Positions 1 through 9,849 of a DNA stretch of 20,111 bases are shown piece after piece (position 1 is the stretch's first letter; every line of letters starts with the position of its first letter). Under the pieces are notes generated by a model. That model searched no databases. It worked only from the letters and a program-made list of their open reading frames with translations, and had not been told where the DNA came from. The DNA comes from Chara braunii (lineage: Eukaryota > Streptophyta > Charophyceae > Charales > Characeae): the NCBI GenBank assembly GCA_003427395.1, contig BFEA01000254.1, positions 722,782 to 742,892 of the forward strand, given 5' to 3'. Made by a program: the position numbers and the translations under genes.

Positions 1-22
1 GTGTATGTGTGTGTGTGTGTGC
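1..22. repeat. GT dinucleotide microsatellite
   Basis: Alternating G and T with one TA interruption. The window also ends in a longer GT tract. No gene is associated with it. Confidence 0.9.
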
Positions 23-236
23 ATGATTGTTAGCGTGTGTCCATTGTTTCACTTTTGAGGGATAGAGTTTTTCCCGTTGAAAACTGGGGGTGGGCGATAT
101 GGGTTTGGGCGGGCGATTTGGGTCTGTGTTTTTTTTTTTTTTCCTCTTCTACTGCATCTTCCCAGAAATACAGTATCCAAGCATTCTGCTGTTTGTTACC
201 AAGTAACGAAAACTAGAACGGACTGCGATGTCTCGT
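23..236. other. 5' flank of the retroelement, no gene seen
   Basis: Short flank between the GT tract and the start of the LTR homology. It holds a 14-base T run at about 129-142 and nothing I can name. The five bases before the LTR start are CTCGT; I found no matching target-site copy at the far end, but the 3' LTR end is itself unresolved. Confidence 0.5.
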
Positions 237-930
237 TGTCGGTGCAAATACCTTGACAAGGGTATCCGCCCTGGGTTTTTGCAAGCGACAGGAAGTAAGT
301 TTAAAGGTCTAAATGTACCGCGCGAGTCGCGGCTAAGCCTGTTGGGCTACGCTGATGGGTTGGTTGACTAGAGTAGAGCGTGAGTGGGCGTGCAGTTTCA
401 AGGCGTGCGTTTGATTCTTCTGTTTGATTGTGTAGCCGGTTTAGTTACTTTTGTTAGAAATTAGAGTGAGGAATAGAGGGTTTGGATTTTGGAAGCGTTT
501 GGCCAATGATAGGTCTGGCGCAAGGAGAGGGGCGCAAGGTAGCCATGGCACCAATTAGGCAAGCTGGCACGGATGTCAAGCAGCCGCGTGCCTAGTTGTA
601 GGGGAGAATGAGGCCCGAGCGGTTTTGCCAGGGCTAGGCGCTGCGCCACATCATCTCTTATTGAATTTCGCGCAGGCCAGCCCCAGGCTTGGGCTTAGCC
701 CTATACGTTACGACACTGGACTATGGCTGCAAAGGTACGGGGATCGAGGCCAGCGGGCGGCGACATAAGAGCGTTGGAGCATCGAAGGGCTGACGGGTTG
801 AGGGTCCCGCGGGACTATCCCCCTTAGTTTTGGTAGGGGAGTCTGGTGGCGGGCCCGCCCGGCAGGGACCAAGGGAGTGTCCACAGGTCATGTTTTCCCT
901 CCCCTACAGCGTTAGTTTTTGTTATTATCT

Positions 931-943
931 TTTTTTTTTTTTT
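931..943. repeat. T tract inside the LTR
   Basis: A run of T in the 5' LTR at about 931-943. In the 3' LTR the matching place (about 11400-11434) has an expanded ATT triplet run followed by a T run, so this is a fast-changing simple-sequence spot that separates the two LTRs. Confidence 0.7.
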
Positions 944-1078
944 ATCTGCTATTTTTGTTCTGCCTGTTAATTGTTTGATAGGCGTGTCGAAGGTCGCAAC
1001 TGAAACAGCCTACGAAGACTAAGGCCACTGGGCCGGCGGTCAACACCGCCTATGCAAAGGTCAGGGGGTTCAGTCCCA

Positions 1079-1120
1079 GCCCACTCCCGTTTAGCCAGCG
1101 AGTACCATATGGGAGTGGGC
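1079..1120. other. LTR stem-loop, perfect 10-bp arms
   Basis: GCCCACTCCC (1079-1088) is the exact reverse complement of GGGAGTGGGC (1111-1120), with a 22-base loop. The matching place in the 3' LTR (11571-11580 with 11603-11612) keeps nine of ten pairs. The sequence just left of it, with GGGTTCAGTCCC, superficially resembles a tRNA T-arm, but no tRNA fold closes around it. Confidence 0.6.
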
Positions 1121-2158
1121 GCAATGGGGTTGAGCAAGTAGGAAGACCAACACGCCGTAGAAGCATAAATTGGGAGGCAGTGAACAATCCTTCAGTCAGA
1201 CCTGTGTAAGCCCTGCGAGGGCGTTCGCCTGTGGGTTATAGCGGTCGGTGGTTCGTTCGGGCGCACCGTCGTGTGGAGAGTGTGCGTACTTGACGATCTA
1301 GTGTGCACTGGTCGCGGCCAAACGAGGGAGCAGGCCAGGCGGGGTGCGAGCGCAGGAAGTAGGGTGATGAATCTGGATAGGAACCACGCCGAGTGCACTC
1401 AGAGGTGAGTGCGGGGGAGGGAAGAAGAGCTATGGCGAGGTGTTGGGTTTGAAGCCCAGTCGATCATCAGTAGGAATAGGTGGTAGTAAAGATCGGGGAT
1501 GGATGAGGCAGATAGGATGGTAGGGGCGATGGAATGAATTAGGACGAGACCTAGCGTCGGATGCATGCGCGACAGGAAGAAGCACAATGATGGGGAAAGG
1601 CAAGTGGGAAAACTGTGGGTGAACCCAGAAGGCGGCCGGGGCAGGTGCACTCAGAAACGGAGGCTGCAGAGGAAGGAGGGTCAGGCGCAGTCGAGAAAGC
1701 GAGACGATCTCGACTCCGAGTGAAATCGAGAAGAAAAAGAGGCGATCCTGGGGTTTGGCCCCGGGCGAACTAGATAATAGTGTTAGTTTCAATAGTAAGT
1801 TAGTGGATTAGGAGGTTAGTAGAGAGAATGGTGCGCCAGAGCTATGGAAGGATGGTGAAGAAGAGGGAGAGCGGAGACCTTCTTCGTTACTTAACGGATT
1901 GAAGAGAGGTAAGAAGGGACTTTGAGGTTTTAGGCTAGGGCGAAATCATTAGTAAGGTTAGGTTTGTTGATAGATTAGTAAGTGAGGAGGTCAGTGAAGA
2001 AGAGCTTGCGCCGAGATGGCGAGGAGTGAGGAAGGAACGAGAAAGAAAAATTGTCAATCTCGCCTGTTGCTTGACGAAAACGGGCGAGGGAGGAGTCGAA
2101 TCTGGGGTCTTTGAGCCTGACGACCCCGATTCCAAAGTTAGACTCGATAGAAAATTAG

Positions 2159-2166
2159 TATAAAGG
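2159..2166 (+). promoter_or_regulatory. candidate TATA box of the 5' LTR
   Basis: TATAAAGG in a purine-rich setting, conserved at 12652-12659 of the other LTR. It matches the plant TATA consensus and would place a transcription start about 30 bases downstream, deep within the LTR. A single short motif in 3.6 kb is weak evidence; conservation between the two LTRs is expected from recent common origin alone. Confidence 0.3.
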
Positions 2167-2556
2167 GAGTTAGGAAGAAACGGGGGCGCGCTGTAGTGCG
2201 GTGATGGCGGACGGCGAAGGAGAAGAAGAGTAAAAAAAATGAAATAACTTGGTCGTTTCTTGACCAATTTTGGCAATCTAAGATGTTGTGTTGAAGTTTT
2301 GAAGTACTTTGAATCGTATGGCCGCGGCGGATTTCTGGTTTGAGTAACAATTTACGCGGAATTTGTGGGAGGTTCCGCGCTTAGTGGTAAAAGCGTTGAT
2401 AAAATGTGAAATGAGAATGTACATCCCCACGATCTAGGGAGAGATTCATCCTCGTTTTGCATATTTTGATAAGTGACGCAACACGGCCTTAGTAGAGCGC
2501 ATCAGCATCAAGATCTAGTTGTGAGAACGGTGCCCATCATTGCGATCTCGACATTT

Positions 2557-2663
2557 AAAGTGTTTGTCGTGTTTGTCGTGTTTGATATGGCAGAGATCAT
2601 TGCCACCTAGCTCGTTCTAAAGTGTTTGTCGTGTTTCATATGACAGAGATCATTGCCACCTAG
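2557..2663. repeat. partial tandem duplication in the 5' LTR
   Basis: A block starting AAAGTGTTTGTCGTG and ending GATCATTGCCACCTAG occurs at 2557-2610 and again at 2619-2663. The 3' LTR has the block only once (about 13077-13121). The first unit also carries a 9-base internal duplication of GTTTGTCGT. The duplication therefore arose in this LTR copy or the other copy lost it. Confidence 0.75.
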
Positions 2664-3319
2664 ACACGGGCGCACGACGTACATGCATACACACAAGCGG
2701 GAGAGATCGAAAGAGAGAGGAGGAGAGGGAAGGAAACGGATACGTACCTGGTCTCCTTCTCGAGGGAGATTCACTCTCGACTTGCACCTTTGAGAGGCTC
2801 AGCGCAAATATACTGAGAGGTGCGGACGGAGCCAACAGGAGGCCGATACGAGGAAGGTAATCTGGTCAATAAAAAAGCACCTGCTCGTGCTGTTGCAGAA
2901 GGTTCGTTCGACTTTACTCAGCCTAATCGATGGAGGGGGCGCGAGGCTAGCCGCTAGGTTGGGGAATTACGTGTTGGCAGGTGCGCTGCCTGTTTCATAA
3001 AGCCAGGTGACGAGGCAATCGAACTGCCAGTTTGGGGGTGTGTCTACAGGTCGTATGCTGCTATTTCATTGGAACGCCGAAGTCGGGGAAGAGGCTCAAG
3101 GCTGAAGATTTGCCTACCGGCCAATGTAAGGTCCGACTCGTCAAAGTGAAGTCACAGCGGATGGGCAGCAGAGACTGCCGGACGGGTTGGAGACTCTTAT
3201 GACCATCGTCTCATTAGCCAATACAATAGAGGGCTGACCGCGAAGGTGCAGACTTACCTGTGACGAGCATACTTCGGGTCACAAACCGCAGAGGCGGAGA
3301 TTTGCGCGGGCGGTTCAGT

Positions 3320-3847
3320 ATACAGAGCAGTTGTTGTTGTAAAGAGCGATTAGTGTGGCTTTGGCTGGCGGTTGCACATTACTGCTGGCCGCTGCATACT
3401 GCGGCTGAATGCTGCGAACAGTTGCTCCTCTTTTGTGACTATGCACGGCTGACTGTTTCTGTTGAATTGTGCGAGAGTTGTGGCTAACTGCTGACAACTG
3501 CTACTACGGCTGCCTACTGTTGGTTGTTGCGTACTACTGCATACCGCTGAGTTGTTGTTGACTGATACAGCCTGAGGCGCAGCGGTTTGGTGCCGAGGTC
3601 AGTCGCGCGGTCCGTTCGATTACTTCGGGGGAGCGGACGGGGCTTGCCAGTTACCCAAGCCAGTGGGGCTTGACAGAGCTGGTCGATACTACCAACTGCT
3701 GGTTGCTGACTGATACTGGCCACAGTCGATTGTTGACTGTAGCAGGTTGTGGCCCACTACCTAGACTATAGCAGATTGTGGCCCACTACTCCAGTTTGTG
3801 GCACACTGCTCCATGTTGCTGCCTACTACAGGCAGGCTGTGGTAAAC
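3320..3847. repeat. degenerate CTG/ACTGC-rich tract at the LTR 3' part
   Basis: Words such as TGCTGACTACTGC and GTGGCCCACTACT recur without a strict period. The matching part of the 3' LTR (about 14165-14729) has the same character and runs on into a 30-base tandem array. The compositional bias makes several short open frames on both strands, none of which looks like a protein. Confidence 0.6.
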
Positions 3848-3864
3848 CGGCGGCCAAACATTAA

Positions 3865-4921
3865 GAAAACGGACAAGTAGTGGAGTGGCCAGTGCCATTC
3901 CACTCGATAACAGATGTTAGGAGCTTCCTTGGTACGTGTGGCTTCTGGAGGACCTTCGTCAAGAACGTTGCTGCCAAGATAGAGCAATTAAGGAAGCTAG
4001 TTTGTCAGGATCAGGAGTGGATTTTGGGTGAGGATCAGGACAAAGCGGTGGCAGGAATAAAGGAAGAATTTCGAGAAGGAGGAATGGTGTTGGGGGCGCC
4101 GGACTATGATGCCACTGAAGTGAGACCATTTATTGTTGAGACTGATGGTGGACCAACTGCTTTGGGAGGGGTTTTTATCCAGACAGATATTGAAGGGAAG
4201 GAGAGACCATTGCGTTTTGAGAGTCGAACTCTGTGTAGAGAGGAATTACTCTCAGTTCAAAAGGGAGACTTTCGTTGTCCTTCACTGCCTACGGATCTTT
4301 CGGAACTACATCTTTGGCAGGAGGTTCATATTCAGGGTGGATCCTACAACTCTAGCTTTCTCCCTGAGGAATTATGTTTCGTCCGATCCAATGGTTGTCA
4401 GGTGGTTAACATACATTTGGATGTTCAACTTTGAGTTGGAGCGGATTCCGGGGAATACGAATAGAGCAGATGGGTTAAGCCGCATCAACTGGGATAAGCA
4501 GGAAGGGGAGGCAATAGAAGATACGCCCCCAGTTGATGGTTTTCTGGATCAGGAGGAGGATGTTTGTCTCCACATTAACAAACGGTTTTCGCAAGTGCCT
4601 AGCTGTGTTGGTCATCCTATTTGGCACGCACCAAACGGGTATGAGAGGAAGGTCGAGCTAGTACTCAAACCCTTTGAAGAAGAGGACCCTTGGGGCAGTA
4701 AAGATGTCCAATGGATGATGAAGCTGACACTCGCAGGCAATCATGGGCTGGTGAAAGAGATAACGGCGATAGAGGAAGGTGCGGAACGGGTAAGAAGGCA
4801 TGAGGAATTGATGGGGGGAATGTACCTCCTCGTCAATACACTTCTGCAGGAGTCATTTGACTTAGAAGGCTCGCCAAATCCGACTGAGGGAGGAGATGCT
4901 GTACTAGAAAAGCCAGGATGA
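3865..4921 (+). pseudogene. pol: Ty3/gypsy pol fragment: RT C-terminus and RNase H, frameshifted
   Basis: The open frame begins after a TAA at 3862-3864 and enters mid-protein: the first recognisable words, VEWPVP and VRSFLGTCGFWR, belong to the end of the gypsy reverse transcriptase, so the palm with its YxDD box is missing. RNase H follows. Its first acidic residue lies in ETDGGP (Asp codon 4144-4146), in the frame starting at 3880. Near 4230-4245 the reading shifts one base onward, and the remaining domain continues with ERNYSQFKRE (Glu 4265-4267), FRVDPTTL (Asp 4340-4342) and RADGLSR (Asp 4469-4471). All four catalytic acids are thus present but split between two frames. RNase H would degrade the RNA strand during cDNA synthesis. 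A second one-base shift lies at about 4919 just before the integrase, where the frame stops. This cannot make a working protein as it stands; programmed frameshifting inside RNase H is not known and I see decay. Confidence 0.88.
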
Positions 4922-6233
4922 CGAGTTTGAAGAGGGGGAGATCAAGGAGGCGTTCCGTGCAGAAGAGTATGACAGAAATTACCTGGACCTGGGACTTCTC
5001 CTATCATGCGAGATGCGGCACAGGGATGCAAGCGATAGGGCCCAAAGGATGAGGGAACTTTACTTGGGGAGGGATGATCATCTCTTCGTAAAAAGACAAG
5101 TAGGAAATCCCAGGAGAGTTGTATGCGGCAGGAAGCGCCAGATCGACGTTATAACTGCACTTCATGACGGCATTGCGGGAGGACATCGAGGAATTACTAC
5201 CACATATGCCAAAATAAGTGAGCTATACTATTGGGACGGAATGATGGAGATGGTTGGTAAGTTATGTCGGTCATGCATATCTTGTCAAGAGCAATCTTAT
5301 TTGAGACCGGGAGCGCTGCTGCATCAAAGGTTGGAAAGGGAAGTAAGGGTCGTAGTACATCTCGACTTGTTATTTATGCCCCTCGGAGATCATGGCTACA
5401 ATTACATCTTCGATGCGCGAGACAACGTATCTGGCTTTTTGGATGGGCGGGTCATTCGTACGAAGACTGGGTTCGTCCTGGTTAGCTGCATCGAGGAGTA
5501 TTACCTGCATTATCCTTTTGTCAGAGAGTTCGTAATGGATAGAGGATCGGAGTGTACCTGTCAGGAGGTGCAAGAGTTGTTGTCAAGGAATGGTGTAGTA
5601 GCTAATTACACCACGACTGCGCACCCTCAGGCAGATGCTCCAGTGAAAAGAGGGCACAACATCATTATGAACCTGTTGGCCAAATGGACTGAAGGTAGGC
5701 CCAATCAATGGCCAAGGTATCTAAGGGCGGCATTCTTTGTTGAGAATATTACGGTAAGGAGGACCACTAAGTACGCATCGGTTACGCTATGGTATGAGAG
5801 ACACGCTGCGTTCCCAATTGAGAGCTTCATGAAAACTTGGAGGCGCCAGTATTTAGAGGTCAGCCTGTCGTTCGAAGAATTGCTCGACATTCGAGCACGA
5901 CAAGTGGGTGCGATTGAGGTAAGGATTCAGGAAGCGTCCAACCAAGTAGAAAGGAGTCGGATGGACGATAAGGCTCGCTGGGATCAACCGACTCGTGTAA
6001 GGATAGTATCCTTGGCAGTTGGAGACGTCGTACTCCTGTGTGATTCGTCCTTGGAAAAACAGTGGTCCAGAAAGCGTGACAAGAAATGGTTGGGTCCTTA
6101 TCGAATTATGCAATGCGGAGATTTCGGCGCGTATCAGATTGAGGAATTGAATGGGACAGAATGGAAGGACTGGGTGTTAGGAACAAGGCTGGAGAAGTTT
6201 GTGGCGAGAGAAGAGGTGAGATATACAATCTAG
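4920..6233 (+). pseudogene. int: Ty3/gypsy integrase (pol C-terminus), catalytic Glu replaced
   Basis: This is the longest intact frame of the element; the first in-frame ATG is at 5013 but the frame is open from 4920, as expected for the tail of a polyprotein. Numbering from 5013: the zinc-binding HHCC domain shows His51, His58, Cys88 and Cys91; the catalytic core has Asp118 (in HLDLLF) and Asp176 (in MDRGSE). The third acid should follow 35 residues later, and at exactly that place, after HPQADAPV, the codon 5646-5648 is AAA, Lys212, not Glu. A single G-to-A change explains it. The C-terminal part has WLGPYRI, the GPY/F module; no chromodomain follows before the stop at 6231-6233. The family inserts cDNA into chromosomes. 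With Lys at the third catalytic position activity should be lost. The upstream frame is joined by a one-base shift. Confidence 0.88.
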
Positions 6234-6395
6234 TTCTCTTAGAGTAGGATAGCGGAGTGTGTAGGTTAGAAGGATTGCATGATGTATGTGCTTGGTCTGA
6301 CATAAGCTTGCTTATTTACCGACTGCTTGCTTATCCCGACGTGTGTCTGTTGTCTCCTTCGCCTGTTATGCAGGTCTGACTTTGCGAAGACGGCC
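6234..6395 (+). promoter_or_regulatory. inter-ORF spacer with splice-acceptor-like site
   Basis: The gap between the integrase stop and the first ATG of the gag-like frame. It contains a pyrimidine-rich run (about 6347-6363) ending in TTATGCAG, with the AG at 6372-6373, a good match to a eukaryotic 3' splice site, and CTTATCC/CTGAC words that could serve as branch points. If used, it would place the second frame on a spliced message, as env-like frames of some retroelements are. No donor can be assigned with confidence. There is no LTR or primer-binding remnant in this gap. Confidence 0.35.
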
Positions 6396-8755
6396 ATGCC
6401 AAGAGGAGGGAGGGGGACACGACTGTCACAGAGGTCGTTGGGAGCATCAGGAGGATATGAGCGGAATGGGTCTCACAACCGAGAGAGCACGCCAGTGTAC
6501 GACGATGGGGATATTGAGTTGTTCCTGGACGAGTTCTGGGGGTACGCTAATCATATGGGTTGGACCATGACCCAGGCAATCGGGAGGTTGAGAAGAGTTG
6601 ACAGATTCACAGAGCCCTTCGCACAGATCCGTAGGGAGACGAGGACGAGGCCAGAGGTGGAGGCGAGGACGCAGGAGCTGTGACCATCGCGTGTAGGACC
6701 TGATGGCAGACCGATTCGCCTAGAGATCGGGAATGCAGAGGAGTTCATTCGCGCTTACGAACAGTTCATGCATGATCAGGGCATATTGAGAGATGAATGA
6801 GCGAGAACGTTACCCTTATGGACCCGGAAGGCGGAAACGTCATTGGTCAGGCAGATCAGGGACATGACCCGAGAATTGGGAAGGTTGCAGGGCGCACTTG
6901 AGGGAGGTATTCCGACGGCCAGAACAGCCGCAGCCCAGAGTAGAGAGACGCCTGAGGAGCAGGAGGCAGAGGGACCCTGAGCCCACTGAGGCCAGGCTGT
7001 TGCAAAGGGGACGAAAGGCGCTCTCCAGGCGGGAGGAGGAGATGGTGCCTGAGACTGAGGGGCAAGGGACATATCCCGAGTACGGATTAGGACCGGTGAA
7101 GTTCCATCGTTTTCCTGAAGGAGGACAGGGAGTATCTCCACTGCACATATGGGAGGAGGTGTCGGTATCTAGAGAGTCATTACAAAAGTTGGAGGCACAC
7201 TTGGACGTCTCCCAGTGGAAAATGCCGCCGGTAAGTGAGAGGCGTGACGAGCCAGTCGAAGGGGTGCCGCGAAAGGAAGTTCAGAGCCTTGAGCGTGAGA
7301 GAGGACCAAGTACTGAGGGAGGACGCGTTGAGGAGGAGGTCATAGAGGTTGAGGAGGATACCCCTCCTCAGATGCCAGCTGTGGGATTGAGGCTTGGGAG
7401 TCCGCCAAGGAGCGCACCTAGGGGAAGAGAGGAGTCACAAAGAGAGGAGGTGCGACCACCACTGCCAAAGATGGTCCCGCCGCCAGAAGGAATGGAGGAA
7501 AGAGAGACTGAGAGAGCTGACCAGAGGAAAAAGGCACTCGCGTTGATTGACAGGCATCTGGCCGAACAGACACTTAAGCACCCTGACCTGGAGGAGCCCG
7601 TGCCTATGGAACCGCCTCAAGAGTCATGTCAGGCCTAAAGAAAGGTGGAAGCAGAGATCCTAGAGGGAGCCGATCGCTGCATAAGAGAGAGTACCAGCAG
7701 GGGAAACAGCTGAGCAAAAGCGGGCCAGAGTAGGGAGGCGCTTGGAAGAAATTCGGCAAGAGAGACAGAGATTGGAAGAGGCAGGGGTACTCCCGGAATC
7801 CGCCACCACCCCACAGGCCGTATGGAATCAAAGAAATGTGGAAAGAGTTCCTTATCCAACATGGCAAGGAGTTAACGGCTCCAGACAAGGCGGGAGTCGA
7901 GACCTCACAGAAAGCGGATGAGTATTTGGACCGAAGGATCCGCTCCCTGTCCAAGACATCCTTCGACAAATACATGATGTTGGAAGTTGATCTGAGGGGG
8001 AAAGAGATGAGGGAGACAAGTCAGGGAGTGCGTTTGGAGGCCGTCGAGGTTGAGGTCCGCGAATTCAGAGTATTGGTGGTCAGTCAAGCCGCCATCATTC
8101 GGGACCTGGAACAGCAACTTCACGGGAGAATGGGCAGGGCGGAGAGCAGCCGACAGGGGGAGCAGAGGCAGCCGGAACTCGACTTATCAAGGCAGTCAGC
8201 CGCAACTGTACCTCAGTAGGGGTCGCCCATGGGGAGAGTCATCTTGGAACCTGAGGAAGTAAAGGCCCAGAGGGAGGCGAAGAGAGAGGCCTTCGAGTTC
8301 AAACCCCCCACTGAACTCACTATACTGCCTACGGTGACAACGGGCCCTACATCGAGGGCAGGCCCCAGAGATTGGATACGCCTGAGTATAGGCCGGAGGG
8401 AGTTGGGATACGATCGGGAACTAGTACTCAGGAGTTGGAATAAAGATCCGAGGAACCTATGGATGCACCTCAGAGTTATGAGCTGAGCAGGGAGGTCAAT
8501 GAGGCACCATCATCGCCAGGGTCTCAGCGAAGGAAGAAGAGGGCAAGAAAGTCATTCGATTCGACCTGTTTCTTCTGCAAAAAGGGAGAGCATAGGGCTT
8601 TGCAGTGCCCTAAGTTCTTAAAGGACCTGGCTGAGGGAAAGTTCACGGAAAGTGGTGAAAGAATGTATGATAGACAGGGTAGGATAGTAGAGCGATCTAC
8701 CGACGGGGGTAGGGCTCAGTTGTATAGGCTGAACCAGGAGAACATGAGTGAGTAG
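6396..8755 (+). pseudogene. gag: gag-like protein with CCHC zinc knuckle, broken
   Basis: Reading starts at ATG 6396 (MPRGGRGTRL) and can be followed in pieces to the TAG at 8753-8755. First part: a capsid-like acidic and aromatic region (DDGDIELFLDEFWGYA) broken by TGA at 6681 and TGA at 6798, the latter probably a former Trp codon. The reading moves one base at about 6885-6898 into a long charged, Pro/Glu/Arg-rich frame to 7638. It shifts again near 7690 and near 7830, entering a helical stretch (DKYMMLEVDLRGKEMRE) likely to form a coiled coil. It passes a TAG at 8217, shifts near 8310, passes a TAA at 8441, and ends with a zinc knuckle Cys-x2-Cys-x4-His-x4-Cys (codons 8567-8608) and a short tail. 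Gag proteins build the particle and bind RNA through the knuckle. Its place after integrase, not before protease/RT, is unusual. It could also be an additional 3' frame that acquired a knuckle. Confidence 0.75.
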
Positions 8756-9849
8756 GGACTGGTTCGTCTAAGGAGTAAACATCTCTCTATTAGCCTTGCT
8801 TTCATTTGGACAGTTGGGTACCGATGCTATTGGGTGTACAGACGAGGACTACGACATAGGATGACCACTAGGACCAGGATCATGTAAAATACAATGTATA
8901 CACTGAGTGACAGTAGAATTCTGAGTTGTTTTGATGATTTTTTGTACAGTTGACCATGTACTATATTGAGAGTGACGTGAGTTGTTTTCAGTGGGTCATG
9001 AGACAAGAATTATTTTTGTACATTTGAGGATGAGATATCTCATCCCTGGGTGTATTTATGAGTGGGTGCTACTTGAGATTACCCTTTGAACGTGACGATC
9101 ACGCTCACTCTCACATGTGTGGTTTTATCCTGATGTATGATGGTTTTATAAGAAAGATGTATGAGATACATCTTGTGTGATATGTATTTTGTGAATGAGA
9201 ATGAATGTGAACTGCCTACTCTTTGGTATACTCGTGCGATCTGCCCACGAGCGGGTGATGGGGCCGGGTATAAGAAGAGGAAGCGCAGACTGTTTTTGTG
9301 AAAGTGTGGGAATCCTAAGGGATTAGTGAGTCCTTGAGACTCAAAAGCTTGCCATGCCAAATGTTTATTGTTGAGTTGTGAGAAGGACCCATAAGGTGGT
9401 CTCTCAGTTTGAGTTGTTTTATGGTAGAGGCGTATTTTATGAGAAGGCAGTCCTTTGCTTGTTGGAAGAGTCATCTTTCAAGAGGGAAGATGTTTTAATA
9501 AGAGGTCGTATGGAAGTTCATCCCAGATAGAAAGGGATGGCTGGGAGACGTATTTAGTGAGACATCCTTCATATGAAAGGTGGTTAATAGATTTAATGGC
9601 ATGGTAAGTTGGGTTTGAATGATAAAGTCTGACGAGAAGAACCATATTGTTGCTTGACCATTGTTGGAAGTTCTTAAGAGGTCGCAAATGGGTTCATTCG
9701 GGAGATGTCACTGGGATGTGTGGCTTTCTTGCTCTGATCAAGTAGGGTAGTCATGACCTTTTGAGTCTAGCGGTGATTTTGTTTTATGAATGTGGAGAGG
9801 TTGCCGTGTTTCTCTGTGTTGTCGTACAGAGGACTGGTAAATACCCTTT
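8756..9849. other. hairpin-rich non-coding stretch after gag
   Basis: No credible gene. The sequence is GT-rich and carries many short perfect inverted repeats: an 18-bp palindrome at 9028-9045; CGTGA/TCACG at 9091-9103; AAGATGTAT/ATACATCTT at 9154-9174; AATCC/GGATT at 9311-9324; TGAGTC/GACTCA at 9327-9343; CATCTTTC/GGAAGATG at 9472-9492 (one G-T pair); CATCCC/GGGATG at 9519-9539. This would be the 3' untranslated part of the element if the second frame belongs to it. Confidence 0.6.
9028..9045. other. 18-bp perfect palindrome
   Basis: GGATGAGATATCTCATCC is identical to its reverse complement. It could be a dimeric protein site or simply part of the local hairpin-rich DNA. Confidence 0.85.

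Larger units (their letters stand above)
237..3847 (+). repeat. 5' long terminal repeat (3' end lost)
   Basis: This segment matches 10719-14729 in the same orientation. The homology starts abruptly at TGTCGG in both copies, which fits an LTR beginning with TG, and the two copies flank pol and gag-like sequence. By eye the aligned stretches differ at roughly 5-10% of bases, mostly single substitutions. Length is about 3.6 kb, long for an LTR. The homology ends at GGTAAAC (3841-3847). Beyond that point this copy enters pol at once, with no primer-binding site, no gag and no N-terminal RT, whereas the other copy continues with similar CTG-rich sequence. So 3847 looks like a deletion junction, not a true LTR end. 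Reverse-strand open frames in it are low-complexity and not credible genes. Confidence 0.82.

Noticed and set aside
1050-1090. tRNA or SINE in the LTR because of GGGTTCAGTCCC
   Set aside because: No A box at the proper distance and no cloverleaf; the segment is better explained by the hairpin at 1079-1120.
1430-2350. Reverse-strand frames of 60-120 codons in the 5' LTR, and the similar ones at 11728-12769
   Set aside because: They are Ser/Pro/Leu-rich readings of purine-rich LTR DNA, overlap each other in several frames, and do not stay in step between the two LTR copies.
4230-4921. Programmed ribosomal frameshifts in pol
   Set aside because: The first break lies inside RNase H and the second at the RNase H-integrase link, with no slippery heptamer seen; together with stops elsewhere, decay is the simpler explanation.
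6343-7148. Other frames overlapping the gag-like region on both strands
   Set aside because: They are shadows of the Arg/Glu/Pro-rich gag reading and have no domain signals of their own.
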